DNA from: an uncultured bacterium
GTDB lineage: Bacteria > Bacillota > Clostridia > Lachnospirales > Lachnospiraceae
Reading direction: 5' to 3'
Length of the DNA stretch: 64,000 nt
Assembly: GCA_947647735.1 (NCBI GenBank)
Contig: CANSLJ010000020.1
Coordinates: 1 to 64,000, forward strand
Each line of letters begins with the position of its first letter. Within the stretch, counting starts at the first letter, position 1. Both the position numbers and the translations under genes were made by a program. The notes beneath the pieces were generated by a model. It ran no database searches and was not told the origin of the DNA. It saw only the letters and a list, made by a program, of their open reading frames with translations. Positions 1 to 8,705 of the stretch are shown in pieces.

Positions 1-649
1 AGGGAATCCTGTTGGAGTCAATACCCGAATAAAGCGACAGTTCATTGATAAGCCGGTCCATATCATTAGCTTTATTATAGATCGTCCGGATATATTTATC
101 CATCTTTTCCGGCGTATTGGCAATACCATCCATAATGCCTTCCACATATCCCTTGATAGCAGTGATCGGGGTTTTCAGGTCATGGGAAATATTGGAGATC
201 AGTTCTTTATTCTGATTCTCGCGCTGCAGCTTTTCTTCTGTGGATTCCTTAAGGCGGAGCCGCATATCTTCATAATTAATGGCAAGTTCCGCCATCTCGC
301 CTTTTTGCCGTTGCTCCGGTGTGGATATCTGATAATCCAGATTTCCCTCTGCTATGTTTTTCATGGCGATATTCAGTTCCTGCACCGGATTAAACACGCT
401 TGAATAGATCCAGATACTCAGAAGTAATGCCGTAAACACTAAAATGACCACGATCGCCACCGCCATAGATGTAAAGAAATCCGGTGCGATCAGATCCCTG
501 AAATAGAGATAGGCATTGGGATCTGCCGAAAATTTTATCTCCTGTCCCCGGATAGCCGCTCCGATACTCCAGAAAGCCACCGCAGTCAGTGTCAGCGGCA
601 CAAATATCATGATCAAAAATGCAGTTATCAGCCTTGTTTTTAATTTCAT
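1..649 (-). CDS. Sensor histidine kinase, truncated by window edge
   Basis: The reading frame starts at an ATG (complement of 647-649) and stays open to base 1, giving 216 residues of a membrane sensor kinase. In order it shows a membrane segment at about residues 7-27, a short extracellular loop, a second membrane segment at about 62-84, a HAMP linker, and a HisKA dimerisation box SNISHDLKTPITAIKGY whose phospho-accepting His is near residue 156. The ATPase domain lies outside the window. It would autophosphorylate and pass phosphate to a response regulator that is not visible here. It has its own promoter region and follows a terminator, so it is not co-transcribed with the glucosidase operon. 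The family call is firm; the signal sensed is unknown. Confidence 0.92.
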   Translation of the reverse strand, partial: MKLKTRLITAFLIMIFVPLTLTAVAFWSIGAAIRGQEIKFSADPNAYLYFRDLIAPDFFTSMAVAIVVILVFTALLLSIWIYSSVFNPVQELNIAMKNIAEGNLDYQISTPEQRQKGEMAELAINYEDMRLRLKESTEEKLQRENQNKELISNISHDLKTPITAIKGYVEGIMDGIANTPEKMDKYIRTIYNKANDMDRLINELSLYSGIDSNRIP

Positions 650-698
650 ATTTTTTCCCGGGGTTTTATATGGTTCGAACCTGTTTTCCTTTCTGGCT

Positions 699-704
699 AT
701 TATA
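699..704 (-). promoter_or_regulatory. -10 element for the sensor kinase
   Basis: On the minus strand a perfect TATAAT lies 50 bases upstream of the kinase ATG. No good -35 hexamer is present 17 bases further upstream (ACAAAA). The 36-bp repeat at 731-766 begins just beyond it, so activator-dependent expression is possible. This is inference from sequence alone. Confidence 0.5.
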
Positions 705-730
705 TCATATTCTCACCTTACTTTTGTAAA

Positions 731-766
731 AAGAGAAGAATAATCTTCTAAAAAAAATCTAAAAAT
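731..766 (-). repeat. 36-bp intergenic repeat, copy 1
   Basis: This block is identical in 35 of 36 positions to 11285-11320. It contains the inverted repeat AGAAGA-N4-TCTTCT followed by an A-rich tract. Both copies lie a short distance upstream of a minus-strand start codon (81 and 53 bases). A shared regulator binding site is the simplest reading. Confidence 0.7.
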
Positions 767-777
767 AGCACTGAAAA

Positions 778-811
778 GGCTGTGAATCCTTTTTGTTTCT
801 GATTCACAGCC
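778..811 (-). terminator. Terminator of the glucosidase operon
   Basis: An 11-bp perfect stem GGCTGTGAATC/GATTCACAGCC with a 12-nt loop lies 26 bases past the stop of the last glucosidase gene. On the minus strand it is followed by TTTTC, a modest U tract. It separates the sugar operon from the sensor kinase. Confidence 0.75.
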
Positions 812-837
812 CTGTTTGCTTTTCATATATCCATATT

Positions 838-3222
838 TTATCCGCTGATCAGCATTTCACTGATACAGTCAAATAAATCCTGATCTATTTTTTCCGCTCT
901 TAATTCTCCCAGTACTTTTGCTGTATTTTCACAGCCGCATATCATATCATAAATCTTTCTTTTAAGAATATAAGATATCTCTGCTTTATTAAGAAAATCA
1001 AATATCCTTTTTTCTTTCTCCGGCGCACGAAGCTCCATATCCGGATCGAATTGTACCTCCAACATATCTCCGGCATGTACTGCCCCCAGTTTTATGACAA
1101 GCATTGCTGTTTCCGGGGAATATATTGCTTCACATGTTTCGGAAACACCATTTCTGAAAAGCTTTGCCTCACTGTCTGTGCATCCCCGCACTTCTATCCG
1201 GAAACTTCTTTCTTCAGGTATCAGGTCCGTTTCTCCCTGCACCGGGAAAATGACAAATTTTCTCTCAGCCCAATCCCATTGCACTTTTGTTATGGCACAG
1301 GCACCTTTCTGATAGTTCTGAGATTCATTGTCATCCTCATACAGCTCAAATACTCCATCAGCTCCCGGATATACCCTGATCACCAGCTTATCAGGATTTG
1401 AGGACGCCTGTTTTCCATAGATCTCCTCTGTCATGGGTATGATCGCTCCCGCTTTTGCAAGAACCGGGATAGATTGTATGTCTCTGTACATGATCATATT
1501 CCCGCCACCTTCATACACCATACCGGTAAAGAAATCAATATAGGTTCCTTCCGGAAGCCACACTTTTACTTTGCCCATATGAAGTTCCTGTATATTCTGT
1601 TCCGTAACCGGCGCCGCCAGAAGTTCTGTTCCAAACCAATACTGATTAGGAACCTCATAAGCCCCCGGCTCTTCCGGATGGGTATAGTACATCGGCTCCA
1701 TCAGCGGCAGCCCTTCTTTATAAGCCCGATAGTTCATCGTATAAAGATAAGGGATCAACTGATGCCTGAGCCTCAAAGCATCTCCCATTGCCTTTCGCAC
1801 TTCACTATTAAAGAACCAGGGTTCCTTGCTGTAAAACATATCCTTTGTACTATGAAGCCGATTGACTGGTGAAAATACGCCGAATTGCAGCCAGCGTGCC
1901 ATCATTTCATCATTTTTGTAGCCATTCATATGTCCGCCGATATCATGGCTCCACCAACCATAGCCAATATTGCTTGCTGTCACTGTAAAATAAGGCTGAA
2001 AAGCCAGAGATCCCCAAGTAATATAAGAATCTCCTGAAAAGCCAACGGGATACCGGTGAGAACCGGGTCCCGCATAACGGGAAAATATCATCGGGCGTTT
2101 CCCGTCACGGGCATGATCCAGATAATGATAATGATTCAACATCCAAAGAGGGTCCAATCCTTCTATTTTACTGTTCTTTCCCTGCTGCCAGTCTATCCAC
2201 CAGAAGTCCACACCGTTTTCTTCGTTAGGATGATGCAGCACCTCAAAATATGCTTTCACGAACTCAGAATCACTGATATCAAAATTTACCTTTTCTTCCG
2301 TCTTTGGATCCAGTCCCATCCTTTCCGCCATCTGTTCATACATTTCCTCATAGGCGCGCACACCATCAGCCGGATGAACATTCAACGTCACCTTCATGCC
2401 CTTTTCATGAAGCCAGTCCATAAACCGCTTCGGGTCAGGAAACATATCACGATTCCAGGTATAACCTGTCCAGCCGCTTCCGTATTTAGGATCAACCTCC
2501 GTCAGGTGCCAGTCCATATCGATCACGGCTACTGTAAAAGGAATCTGCTCCTGTTCAAACTCTTTCATAAGAGCTTTATAGCTTTCCTCAGTATATTCAT
2601 AATACCGACTCCACCAGTTGCCCAACGCATATCTGGGCACCATGGGCATTCTGCCGCAAAGATGATAAAAATCCTTCAGGCATTCCCGATAGTCATGCCC
2701 GTAGCCCCAAAAATAAATATCCTGTATCCCCTTTTTTCTGGGTTCCACCCAGCCGTCCTCAGTCAGCAGCAGAGAACTGCTGTCATCAAAATAAGAAAAT
2801 CCAAACCGGGAAATCAGTCCGTGTTCCAGTTCACAGGCTCCGTCAACCCGGTCCAGCGTTCTGGCAGTTCCCAAAAGGTCTTGGGGTTCCTCCCCATAAT
2901 GCCATATACTGTGATAATTACTGATATTACCCAATACCTGTATGCTTAAGCCAAAAGATGTGAATTCTTTTTTATTATAAATAATGTGTACTCTCTTTGT
3001 AAAAATCTGCAGTTCTTCCTTCGTTTCCCTTACTGTAAAATCAACTGGCTTAAAATCACGGTTTAATACCGTCTGGGTCGCCCTGTCTTCAAACTGTCCT
3101 TCTTTATCATATTCCAGACGGATCAGGCCGTCTGTCAGTACGGTAAATCGGTATGTATCCCCCTGCACCACGTTCTCCGGCCTGCATACAGGGCTTCCCT
3201 CTATTTGATAAATCCTGTCCAT
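838..3222 (-). CDS. GH31 family alpha-glucosidase
   Basis: A 794-residue glycoside hydrolase of family 31, which releases sugar from alpha-glucosides with retention of configuration. The nucleophile motif appears as WWIDWQQG with Asp about residue 344, and the acid/base motif as GFSGDSYITW with Asp about residue 398. Many GH31 alpha-glucosidases carry WxDMxE at the nucleophile, so WIDWQQ is a variant. No signal peptide is seen, so it should act on imported sugar in the cytoplasm. The start chosen is ATG at 3222, preceded by AGGGAGA. A longer in-frame start at 3282 lies inside the upstream GH13 gene and lacks a ribosome site. It is the last gene of the ABC/GH13/GH31 operon, 28 bases after the GH13 gene. 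Confidence 0.88.
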   Translation of the reverse strand: MDRIYQIEGSPVCRPENVVQGDTYRFTVLTDGLIRLEYDKEGQFEDRATQTVLNRDFKPVDFTVRETKEELQIFTKRVHIIYNKKEFTSFGLSIQVLGNISNYHSIWHYGEEPQDLLGTARTLDRVDGACELEHGLISRFGFSYFDDSSSLLLTEDGWVEPRKKGIQDIYFWGYGHDYRECLKDFYHLCGRMPMVPRYALGNWWSRYYEYTEESYKALMKEFEQEQIPFTVAVIDMDWHLTEVDPKYGSGWTGYTWNRDMFPDPKRFMDWLHEKGMKVTLNVHPADGVRAYEEMYEQMAERMGLDPKTEEKVNFDISDSEFVKAYFEVLHHPNEENGVDFWWIDWQQGKNSKIEGLDPLWMLNHYHYLDHARDGKRPMIFSRYAGPGSHRYPVGFSGDSYITWGSLAFQPYFTVTASNIGYGWWSHDIGGHMNGYKNDEMMARWLQFGVFSPVNRLHSTKDMFYSKEPWFFNSEVRKAMGDALRLRHQLIPYLYTMNYRAYKEGLPLMEPMYYTHPEEPGAYEVPNQYWFGTELLAAPVTEQNIQELHMGKVKVWLPEGTYIDFFTGMVYEGGGNMIMYRDIQSIPVLAKAGAIIPMTEEIYGKQASSNPDKLVIRVYPGADGVFELYEDDNESQNYQKGACAITKVQWDWAERKFVIFPVQGETDLIPEERSFRIEVRGCTDSEAKLFRNGVSETCEAIYSPETAMLVIKLGAVHAGDMLEVQFDPDMELRAPEKEKRIFDFLNKAEISYILKRKIYDMICGCENTAKVLGELRAEKIDQDLFDCISEMLISG

Positions 3223-3250
3223 TCGCCACTGTCTCCCTTTATATTTTCTT

Positions 3251-4924
3251 TTATTTCGTCCATAGGTACGCTGCTGCCTCATAAGGCCTTAAAATTCGAT
3301 CTTCTAACGCATCTTTATTCTTATAGTTGGAAATATAGAGCGATGAAACAGCGCCTTTTATCCCTTCTGGTATCGCAACTGGCTGCTCTTTCCCTGTAAA
3401 ATTCAAAACCACAAAAAGATTTTTTCCATCCAGTTCCCGATTATAAAGATAGAGGGCTTCATTCTCTTTTTCATATTCCTGAAAACTTCCGTAAACAGCC
3501 ACTTCATTTTCATGGCGGAGCCGGATCAATTCTTTCATATAATAAAAAATGGAATTCTCATCTTCCAAAGCTTGAGCAGCATTGATCTTCTTATAGTTCT
3601 CATTTACCTTCAGCCAAGGCGTTCCTTCCGTAAATCCCCCATTAACCGTATCATCCCACTGCATAGGCGTTCTGCTGTTATCTCTTCCTATATACCGGAT
3701 AGCGTTCATCAGTGCTTCAGGATCTCCACCTTTTTCCACGATCCTCTCCTGCCATGCATTACGAATCTGAATGTCCTGATAATCCTCAATAGAATCATAT
3801 ATGACATTAGTCATCCCGATCTCTTCGCCCTGATAAATATAGGGCGTCCCCTGCATCGTCATCAGCATGGTATAAAGCATTTTTGCGCTTTCCACCCGAT
3901 ACTTTTTATCATCGCCCCAACGGGACACACTTCTTGGCTGGTCATGATTTGCCAGATACAGGCTGTTCCATGCCGTTCCGTCCAGCTCCCTCTGCCATTT
4001 GCTCATTACCGCCTTGAATTCAGGGAGTTTCACTTTACGCAGCGTAAATTTATCCCCGTCCACATACTCCAGCTTTACATGTTCAAACTGAAACACCATG
4101 CTCAGTTCATCTGTATCAAATCCTGCATATTTTTTTGCTTCTTCCACCGTAACGCCTGAGGTTTCTCCTACAGTCATCATTTCCGGATACTTTGACATGA
4201 CATTTTTATGCATCTCCCGGAAAAATTCATGGATTCGTGGACCGTTCTGATAATGTTCCGCTCCAACCATTCCTTTTTGAGGAGCTCCATCAGGAAGCCC
4301 CTCTCTTTTAGAATACATACCGGCTACGTCCAGCCGAAAACCATCCGCTCCTTTTTCCGCCCAGAAATCCATGATATCATACACTTCATTTCTCACAGCA
4401 GGATTCTCCCAGTTGAGGTCCGGCTGTTTTCTGGAAAACAGATGGAGATAATACTGATCTGTTTCCGGACTATACTCCCAGGCGCTTCCCGAAAAATGGG
4501 AAATCCAGTTATTTGGTACCCCGCCTTCCTTTCCATCCCGCCATATATAATAATCCCTGTATGGATTGTTCCTGCTTTTCCTGCTTTCCACAAACCACGG
4601 ATGTTCATCAGAACTATGATTTACCACCAGATCTACGATCAGACGGATACCCCGCTTATGCATTTCTCTCTGCATCTCATCGAAGTCTTCCATCGTCCCA
4701 AATTCTTCCATAATGCCTCTGTAATCAGAAATATCGTAGCCATTGTCATCATTTGGCGATTTATAAAAAGGAGACAGCCATACTGCATCTACACCCAATT
4801 CCTTCAAATAGTCAAGTTTTTCCGTAATTCCCCGGAGATCTCCTATTCCATCTCCATTAGAATCCTTAAAACTTCTGGGATATATCTGATAGATCACAGC
4901 TTCCTTCCACCAATTTCTTTTCAT
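3251..4924 (-). CDS. malL: GH13 oligo-1,6-glucosidase / alpha-glucosidase
   Basis: A 557-residue cytoplasmic GH13 enzyme of the oligo-1,6-glucosidase type, full length for the family. The conserved regions are DLVVNHSSDEHPW (about 98-110), GFRLDV with nucleophile Asp199, GETSG with acid/base Glu254, and NHDQ with Asp328. The residue after the nucleophile is Val200. In characterised family members Val at this place goes with alpha-1,6 preference (isomaltose-type), so the operon may handle isomalto-oligosaccharides or panose. That specificity is inference. The start follows AAGGAG with good spacing, and the gene is 20 bases downstream of the permease gene, in one operon with the transporter. 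Confidence 0.92.
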   Translation of the reverse strand: MKRNWWKEAVIYQIYPRSFKDSNGDGIGDLRGITEKLDYLKELGVDAVWLSPFYKSPNDDNGYDISDYRGIMEEFGTMEDFDEMQREMHKRGIRLIVDLVVNHSSDEHPWFVESRKSRNNPYRDYYIWRDGKEGGVPNNWISHFSGSAWEYSPETDQYYLHLFSRKQPDLNWENPAVRNEVYDIMDFWAEKGADGFRLDVAGMYSKREGLPDGAPQKGMVGAEHYQNGPRIHEFFREMHKNVMSKYPEMMTVGETSGVTVEEAKKYAGFDTDELSMVFQFEHVKLEYVDGDKFTLRKVKLPEFKAVMSKWQRELDGTAWNSLYLANHDQPRSVSRWGDDKKYRVESAKMLYTMLMTMQGTPYIYQGEEIGMTNVIYDSIEDYQDIQIRNAWQERIVEKGGDPEALMNAIRYIGRDNSRTPMQWDDTVNGGFTEGTPWLKVNENYKKINAAQALEDENSIFYYMKELIRLRHENEVAVYGSFQEYEKENEALYLYNRELDGKNLFVVLNFTGKEQPVAIPEGIKGAVSSLYISNYKNKDALEDRILRPYEAAAYLWTK

Positions 4925-4944
4925 GTAAAGCTCCTTCCTGCTTT

Positions 4945-5775
4945 TTACTCTTTTACCGCTCCATGCGAAATGCCGGCTACGATCTGTTTCTGGAACAACA
5001 GAACCATGATAAGTGTAGGAATGATCACCACGATCGCTGCCGCTGTTATCTGGCTCCAGAAAATGCTGTACTCATCCCTCAGGTAGCTGATACGGACAGG
5101 TACTGACTGCATAGCTTCTACGATATTCAACGTACACGAAAGCAGATACTCATTCCATGCGGAAATAAAAGTTATGATCGCTGTAGCAAATACACCCGGC
5201 GCCGCAATGGGAAAAATGATCTTCCACAGAATTCCCCATGCGCTGCATCCGTCAATTTTTGCTGCTTCCTCCAGCGAAACAGGAACCTGTTTAAAGTGTG
5301 TCACCATAACCCAGACAGCACTGGGGAGCGTGATCGTACAGTAAGCCAGAGAAATATGGTAGCTGTTCAACCAGTCCAACTTGTAAAACATATTGAAGAT
5401 CGGTCCGATCACGATCATCTGCGGAAACATGGAGATAGAAAGGATCAATCCCATAAGAATGCTTTTTCCTTTAAATTTGAACCGCGCAATAACATATGCG
5501 GACATCGATGCCACGATCACCACATACAATGTTGTGGATATCGCCGTGATAAAACTGTTTTTTACTGCGTTCAGAATATGCTTATCCACAATGACTGTTA
5601 TATAGTTCTGGATCGTAGGATTATTGGCAATAATATTATAGGCGCCAGTACCATGTATCTCCACCTCCGGTTTAAACGAAGTGATCAGGATCCAGAGAAA
5701 TGGAAATACGGAGATACCTAAAAATAGAATAATAAAAAACCAACAACATATTTTAAATAATTTTGATTGATTCAT
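4945..5775 (-). CDS. Sugar ABC transporter permease, MalG type
   Basis: A 276-residue inner-membrane permease of the carbohydrate uptake family 1 (MalG/AraQ/UgpE type) with about six membrane segments. The EAA loop that docks the ATPase reads EEAAKIDGCSAWGILWKIIFP. It pairs with the MalF-type permease encoded 14 bases upstream and the lipoprotein at 7145-8449. No ABC ATPase gene is in the operon, so a shared MsmK/UgpC-type ATPase encoded elsewhere is likely, as is common in Firmicutes. The start follows GGAGGAG. Confidence 0.93.
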   Translation of the reverse strand: MNQSKLFKICCWFFIILFLGISVFPFLWILITSFKPEVEIHGTGAYNIIANNPTIQNYITVIVDKHILNAVKNSFITAISTTLYVVIVASMSAYVIARFKFKGKSILMGLILSISMFPQMIVIGPIFNMFYKLDWLNSYHISLAYCTITLPSAVWVMVTHFKQVPVSLEEAAKIDGCSAWGILWKIIFPIAAPGVFATAIITFISAWNEYLLSCTLNIVEAMQSVPVRISYLRDEYSIFWSQITAAAIVVIIPTLIMVLLFQKQIVAGISHGAVKE

Positions 5776-5789
5776 AATCTCTCCTCCCT

Positions 5790-7028
5790 CTAGTCATTAC
5801 TGATCAGTTCTGCGCCCAATACTTTCACATAGATCATTGCAATGATCGCCACAAAGACAAACATACCCACCACGACCGTTGAGCCGTAACCGTAATTACT
5901 CTGGTTAAAAATAAGCTTATATGCGTAAATAGATAAAGTTTCTGTACCGTTACCGGGACCGCCGCCAGTCAATACGGAGATCAGGTCATATACGCGGAAT
6001 GCATCCAGCGTTCTGAAAAGCAGTGCCACCAGAATACTCGGTTTCATCAACGGTAATGTAATACTGAAAAAGGTTTTTACCGGAGATGCTCCATCAATAG
6101 CTGCACTCTCATAAAGCCCTCTGTCAATAGTCTGCAGGCCCGCCATCAAAAGCAGTGCCATATAAGGCGTTGTTTTCCATACATCCGCCAGAATCGCGGA
6201 AGCCATAGCCCCCTGCGTTGTAAGAAGCATATCTGCCTGACTGCTGATCAACCCTATCTCAGAGAAAATTTTTGAAATAATACCATAACTTCCATCATAA
6301 AGATAACTCCAGATCAGTGCTGAAACTGCTGTTGGTATCGCCCAGGGTATCAAAGCGATCGTACGAACGCCTCCGATTCCTTTCATGGATTTACTCATAA
6401 TGAGCGCCAGTCCCATACCAAGGATAAACTCCGCCGTCACAGAAAAGACCATAAACACAAAAGTATGAAGCAGAGCTTTCCCAAATCTTTCATCTGTTGC
6501 CAGTTTTTTATAGTTGTCTGCCCCTATGTAGTTACTCTGTACGATGGATCCTGACAAGCCTTCCAGAATAGTCGGCATATTTTCCTTATTATAGAACTGA
6601 ACATCCGGATATTTTGCATAGATGGCATTTATCTCTTCCGTGATCTCTCCTATAAAGCTTTCTATTTCCTCCTTCTCCTGAGAAGTCATTTTACGTGGCT
6701 CTGTCTGCCCTTCTGCTGTGCCCGTACCGTATTTTTCCATCATGGCACTTACTTTTTCCTGGACTGTCGTGAACGCCTTCTGATCTTCCTCATCCACCAG
6801 CGTGATATCCGCACTGATAAAATAATTTACATACTGACAGTCCTCCACGAACAACGCCTCATTAAACTTTTCGTCCATATAAAAGCTGTTATATTGCTGA
6901 TCGTTCGTTCTGTAATCAAAAAATGTGTACATAAAGGAAGTGACTACCGGATAGATCGAAAACACTCCCATAAAGCACAACAACGGAATAATAAACACAA
7001 ACTGCTTTAAGCTCATTCTCTTTACCAT
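5790..7028 (-). CDS. Sugar ABC transporter permease, MalF type
   Basis: A 412-residue permease, longer than the usual roughly 300 residues of this class. A first membrane segment (about residues 9-30) is followed by about 150 hydrophilic residues before the next membrane segments. This recalls the large extracellular P2 loop of enterobacterial MalF. The C-terminal half is a normal permease core with an EAA loop, ESAAIDGASPVKTFFSITLP. The start follows GGAGGG. It forms the channel with the MalG-type protein encoded next. Confidence 0.92.
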   Translation of the reverse strand: MVKRMSLKQFVFIIPLLCFMGVFSIYPVVTSFMYTFFDYRTNDQQYNSFYMDEKFNEALFVEDCQYVNYFISADITLVDEEDQKAFTTVQEKVSAMMEKYGTGTAEGQTEPRKMTSQEKEEIESFIGEITEEINAIYAKYPDVQFYNKENMPTILEGLSGSIVQSNYIGADNYKKLATDERFGKALLHTFVFMVFSVTAEFILGMGLALIMSKSMKGIGGVRTIALIPWAIPTAVSALIWSYLYDGSYGIISKIFSEIGLISSQADMLLTTQGAMASAILADVWKTTPYMALLLMAGLQTIDRGLYESAAIDGASPVKTFFSITLPLMKPSILVALLFRTLDAFRVYDLISVLTGGGPGNGTETLSIYAYKLIFNQSNYGYGSTVVVGMFVFVAIIAMIYVKVLGAELISND

Positions 7029-7065
7029 ATGTACCCTCCGTTCATTAAAAAGTGCCTGTTGCTAT

Positions 7066-7103
7066 AAAAAGAGCGACTGCGTACATTGATGCACAGCCGC
7101 CCT
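7066..7103 (-). terminator. Attenuating hairpin between binding protein and permeases
   Basis: On the minus strand an approximately 10-bp stem with some G-U pairs is followed by TTTTTAT, about 40 bases past the stop of the binding-protein gene. Partial termination here would make more binding protein than permease, a usual arrangement in ABC uptake operons. Confidence 0.55.
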
Positions 7104-7144
7104 TTCTGTATTTTCTGTGTTTCAGCAGCTTTTAAGCCATGCTG

Positions 7145-8449
7145 TTATTTATATTCTTCCAGCAAACGTTCTACTTCTGCTGCTGTTGCGTCCAGTTCCG
7201 CCTCATTTGACAGATACTTGTGGATCGTGATCTGAAGCGCGTCAGACAGTTCGCTGTACTTACTGGAGCTCGGTCTCGGAATCGTATTTTCAAGCGCTTT
7301 CACAAAACCGGGTTTTGACAACAGAACATTATTAGCCAGAATCTCTTCATTATCCAGAACCTTATTATATCCGGGTACATAGCCGCCTGCGCTGCAGAAA
7401 GGAATCTGTCCGTCTGTTGCTGCAAAACGAAGGAATTCCCATGCTGCTTCTTTGTTTTCGCCATAAGCATTCACTGCCATCAGCCAGCCGCCGATGCAGG
7501 AACCGCCCGGAAGGGGTGCGATATCGATCTGATCCTGCTTTACAGTTGTCTCGTCTGTGAGAACGCCCCATGTGCCAGGCCATCCGCGGGAGAATACTGT
7601 CTCGCCATTTGCCAGCAGGTTATTACATTCGGACTCTCTGTATACCAGAATATCCTTCGGTGTATACTCTGCGTCCGTAGCTGTTTTGAACAGCTCAAGA
7701 CCATGTGTGATATCCGTAAAGTTTGAAGTCCATTCATTGGTGTTACAGATCAGGCCTTCATACTGTGCGGACTGAATAGACAATCCTACAGAAGTTCCGC
7801 CTTCTCCGCAATAGGTCTCTGCCATCGCCAGAAGGTCTTCAAATGTGTAGTCACCACTTACCAGCTTAGCCGCATCTTCCTCGGAAACAATATCCTTACG
7901 GAAGAAAAGGCTTCCGAAATCAGGATACAGAGGAATCGCATAGGTTTTTGCGCTGTATGTACCTGCCGCAATAGATCCTGCATTAAAGTCAGCGGGTGTC
8001 AGCCCTGCTTCCATCATATACGGATCAAGCGCTTCCAGATAACCGGCTCCAGCCAGATCTCCTGCCCATACGGTATCAATACACACCACATCATATTCCG
8101 AGCTGCCTGCTCCGAATGCTGTATTCAACTGACTTCTCACATCGCCGGAATCTTTCGGTGCGATCACCCATTCCACTTCAATGTCATCATGTGAGCTGTT
8201 AAATGCTTCAATTAAAGCCTCAACGCCCCCGTTACCGTTATCCTGTTTGTAAAATTTAATAACTGTTTTTCCTTCGCTTCCTTCTACCGGAGCCTCAGCT
8301 TCCGCTTCTGCTGCTTCCTCTCCGCCTTCTTCCTGTGTTTCAGCCGGCTGAGCCTGTTCCGCTGTTTCCTGTGAACCGCCGCATCCCGCCAATACAGTTG
8401 AAACTGTTACTGCCATTGCCATGAGCATTGCCACATGTCTTTTTTTCAT
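7145..8449 (-). CDS. Sugar ABC transporter substrate-binding lipoprotein
   Basis: A 434-residue extracellular solute-binding protein of the maltose-binding-type family 1. It has a lipoprotein signal ending in lipobox LAGC with lipidated Cys23, then a Glu/Ala/Gln-rich spacer to about residue 62 that tethers the domain to the membrane. It captures the sugar for the two permeases encoded downstream. The start follows GGGAG. Its promoter carries LacI-type operators (8491-8506 and 8667-8680), so repression by the neighbouring regulator is expected. The sugar cannot be read from sequence; the glucosidases suggest an alpha-glucoside. Confidence 0.93.
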   Translation of the reverse strand: MKKRHVAMLMAMAVTVSTVLAGCGGSQETAEQAQPAETQEEGGEEAAEAEAEAPVEGSEGKTVIKFYKQDNGNGGVEALIEAFNSSHDDIEVEWVIAPKDSGDVRSQLNTAFGAGSSEYDVVCIDTVWAGDLAGAGYLEALDPYMMEAGLTPADFNAGSIAAGTYSAKTYAIPLYPDFGSLFFRKDIVSEEDAAKLVSGDYTFEDLLAMAETYCGEGGTSVGLSIQSAQYEGLICNTNEWTSNFTDITHGLELFKTATDAEYTPKDILVYRESECNNLLANGETVFSRGWPGTWGVLTDETTVKQDQIDIAPLPGGSCIGGWLMAVNAYGENKEAAWEFLRFAATDGQIPFCSAGGYVPGYNKVLDNEEILANNVLLSKPGFVKALENTIPRPSSSKYSELSDALQITIHKYLSNEAELDATAAEVERLLEEYK

Positions 8450-8490
8450 TTTTTTACTCCCTTCTTACATTTTATTTGTTTTTAATGTTT

Positions 8491-8506
8491 CCTTATGCGC
8501 ATAAGG
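8491..8506. promoter_or_regulatory. LacI-type operator O1
   Basis: CCTTATGCGCATAAGG is a perfect 16-bp palindrome with a central CG, the form expected for a LacI/GalR-family site. It sits just downstream of the predicted -10 of the binding-protein promoter, where a repressor would block transcription. Confidence 0.8.
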
Positions 8507-8520
8507 TTTTGATTTTTATA

Positions 8521-8549
8521 ATATTATCACTATTTTTCTTTCTGCACAA
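8521..8549 (-). promoter_or_regulatory. Promoter of the sugar-uptake operon
   Basis: On the minus strand TTGTGC (complement of 8544-8549) is separated by 17 bases from TAATAT (complement of 8521-8526). Transcription would start near 8514, directly before operator O1. Confidence 0.6.
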
Positions 8550-8617
8550 CCCCTTTTTATGCGTTATTTGCAGTATTTTATGATTGTTTTAATTCCCGCG
8601 CAAAAAATTGCACAATA

Positions 8618-8659
8618 AAAGAGGATTTTGGCAGTTGTTTTTTTACCAAAATCCTCTTT
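8618..8659 (-). terminator. Terminator after the LacI-type regulator gene
   Basis: A 14-bp perfect stem AAAGAGGATTTTGG/CCAAAATCCTCTTT encloses a 14-base loop. On the minus strand it is followed by a short U-rich tail, and it lies 47 bases past the regulator stop. Confidence 0.7.
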
Positions 8660-8666
8660 GTTTTTC

Positions 8667-8680
8667 CTTATGCGTATAAG
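8667..8680. promoter_or_regulatory. LacI-type operator O2
   Basis: CTTATGCGTATAAG matches the core of O1 with one central change. Its centre is 175 bp from that of O1, on the other side of the promoter and just past the regulator stop codon. Two operators flanking a promoter suggest repression by DNA looping. Confidence 0.7.
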
Positions 8681-8705
8681 TATCAGGCTAAAATTTTTTC
8701 CTGTC

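Noticed and set aside
2056-2949. Long plus-strand frame opposite the GH31 gene
   Set aside because: It is a shadow of the strongly supported minus-strand glucosidase; its composition is not protein-like and no start signal is visible.
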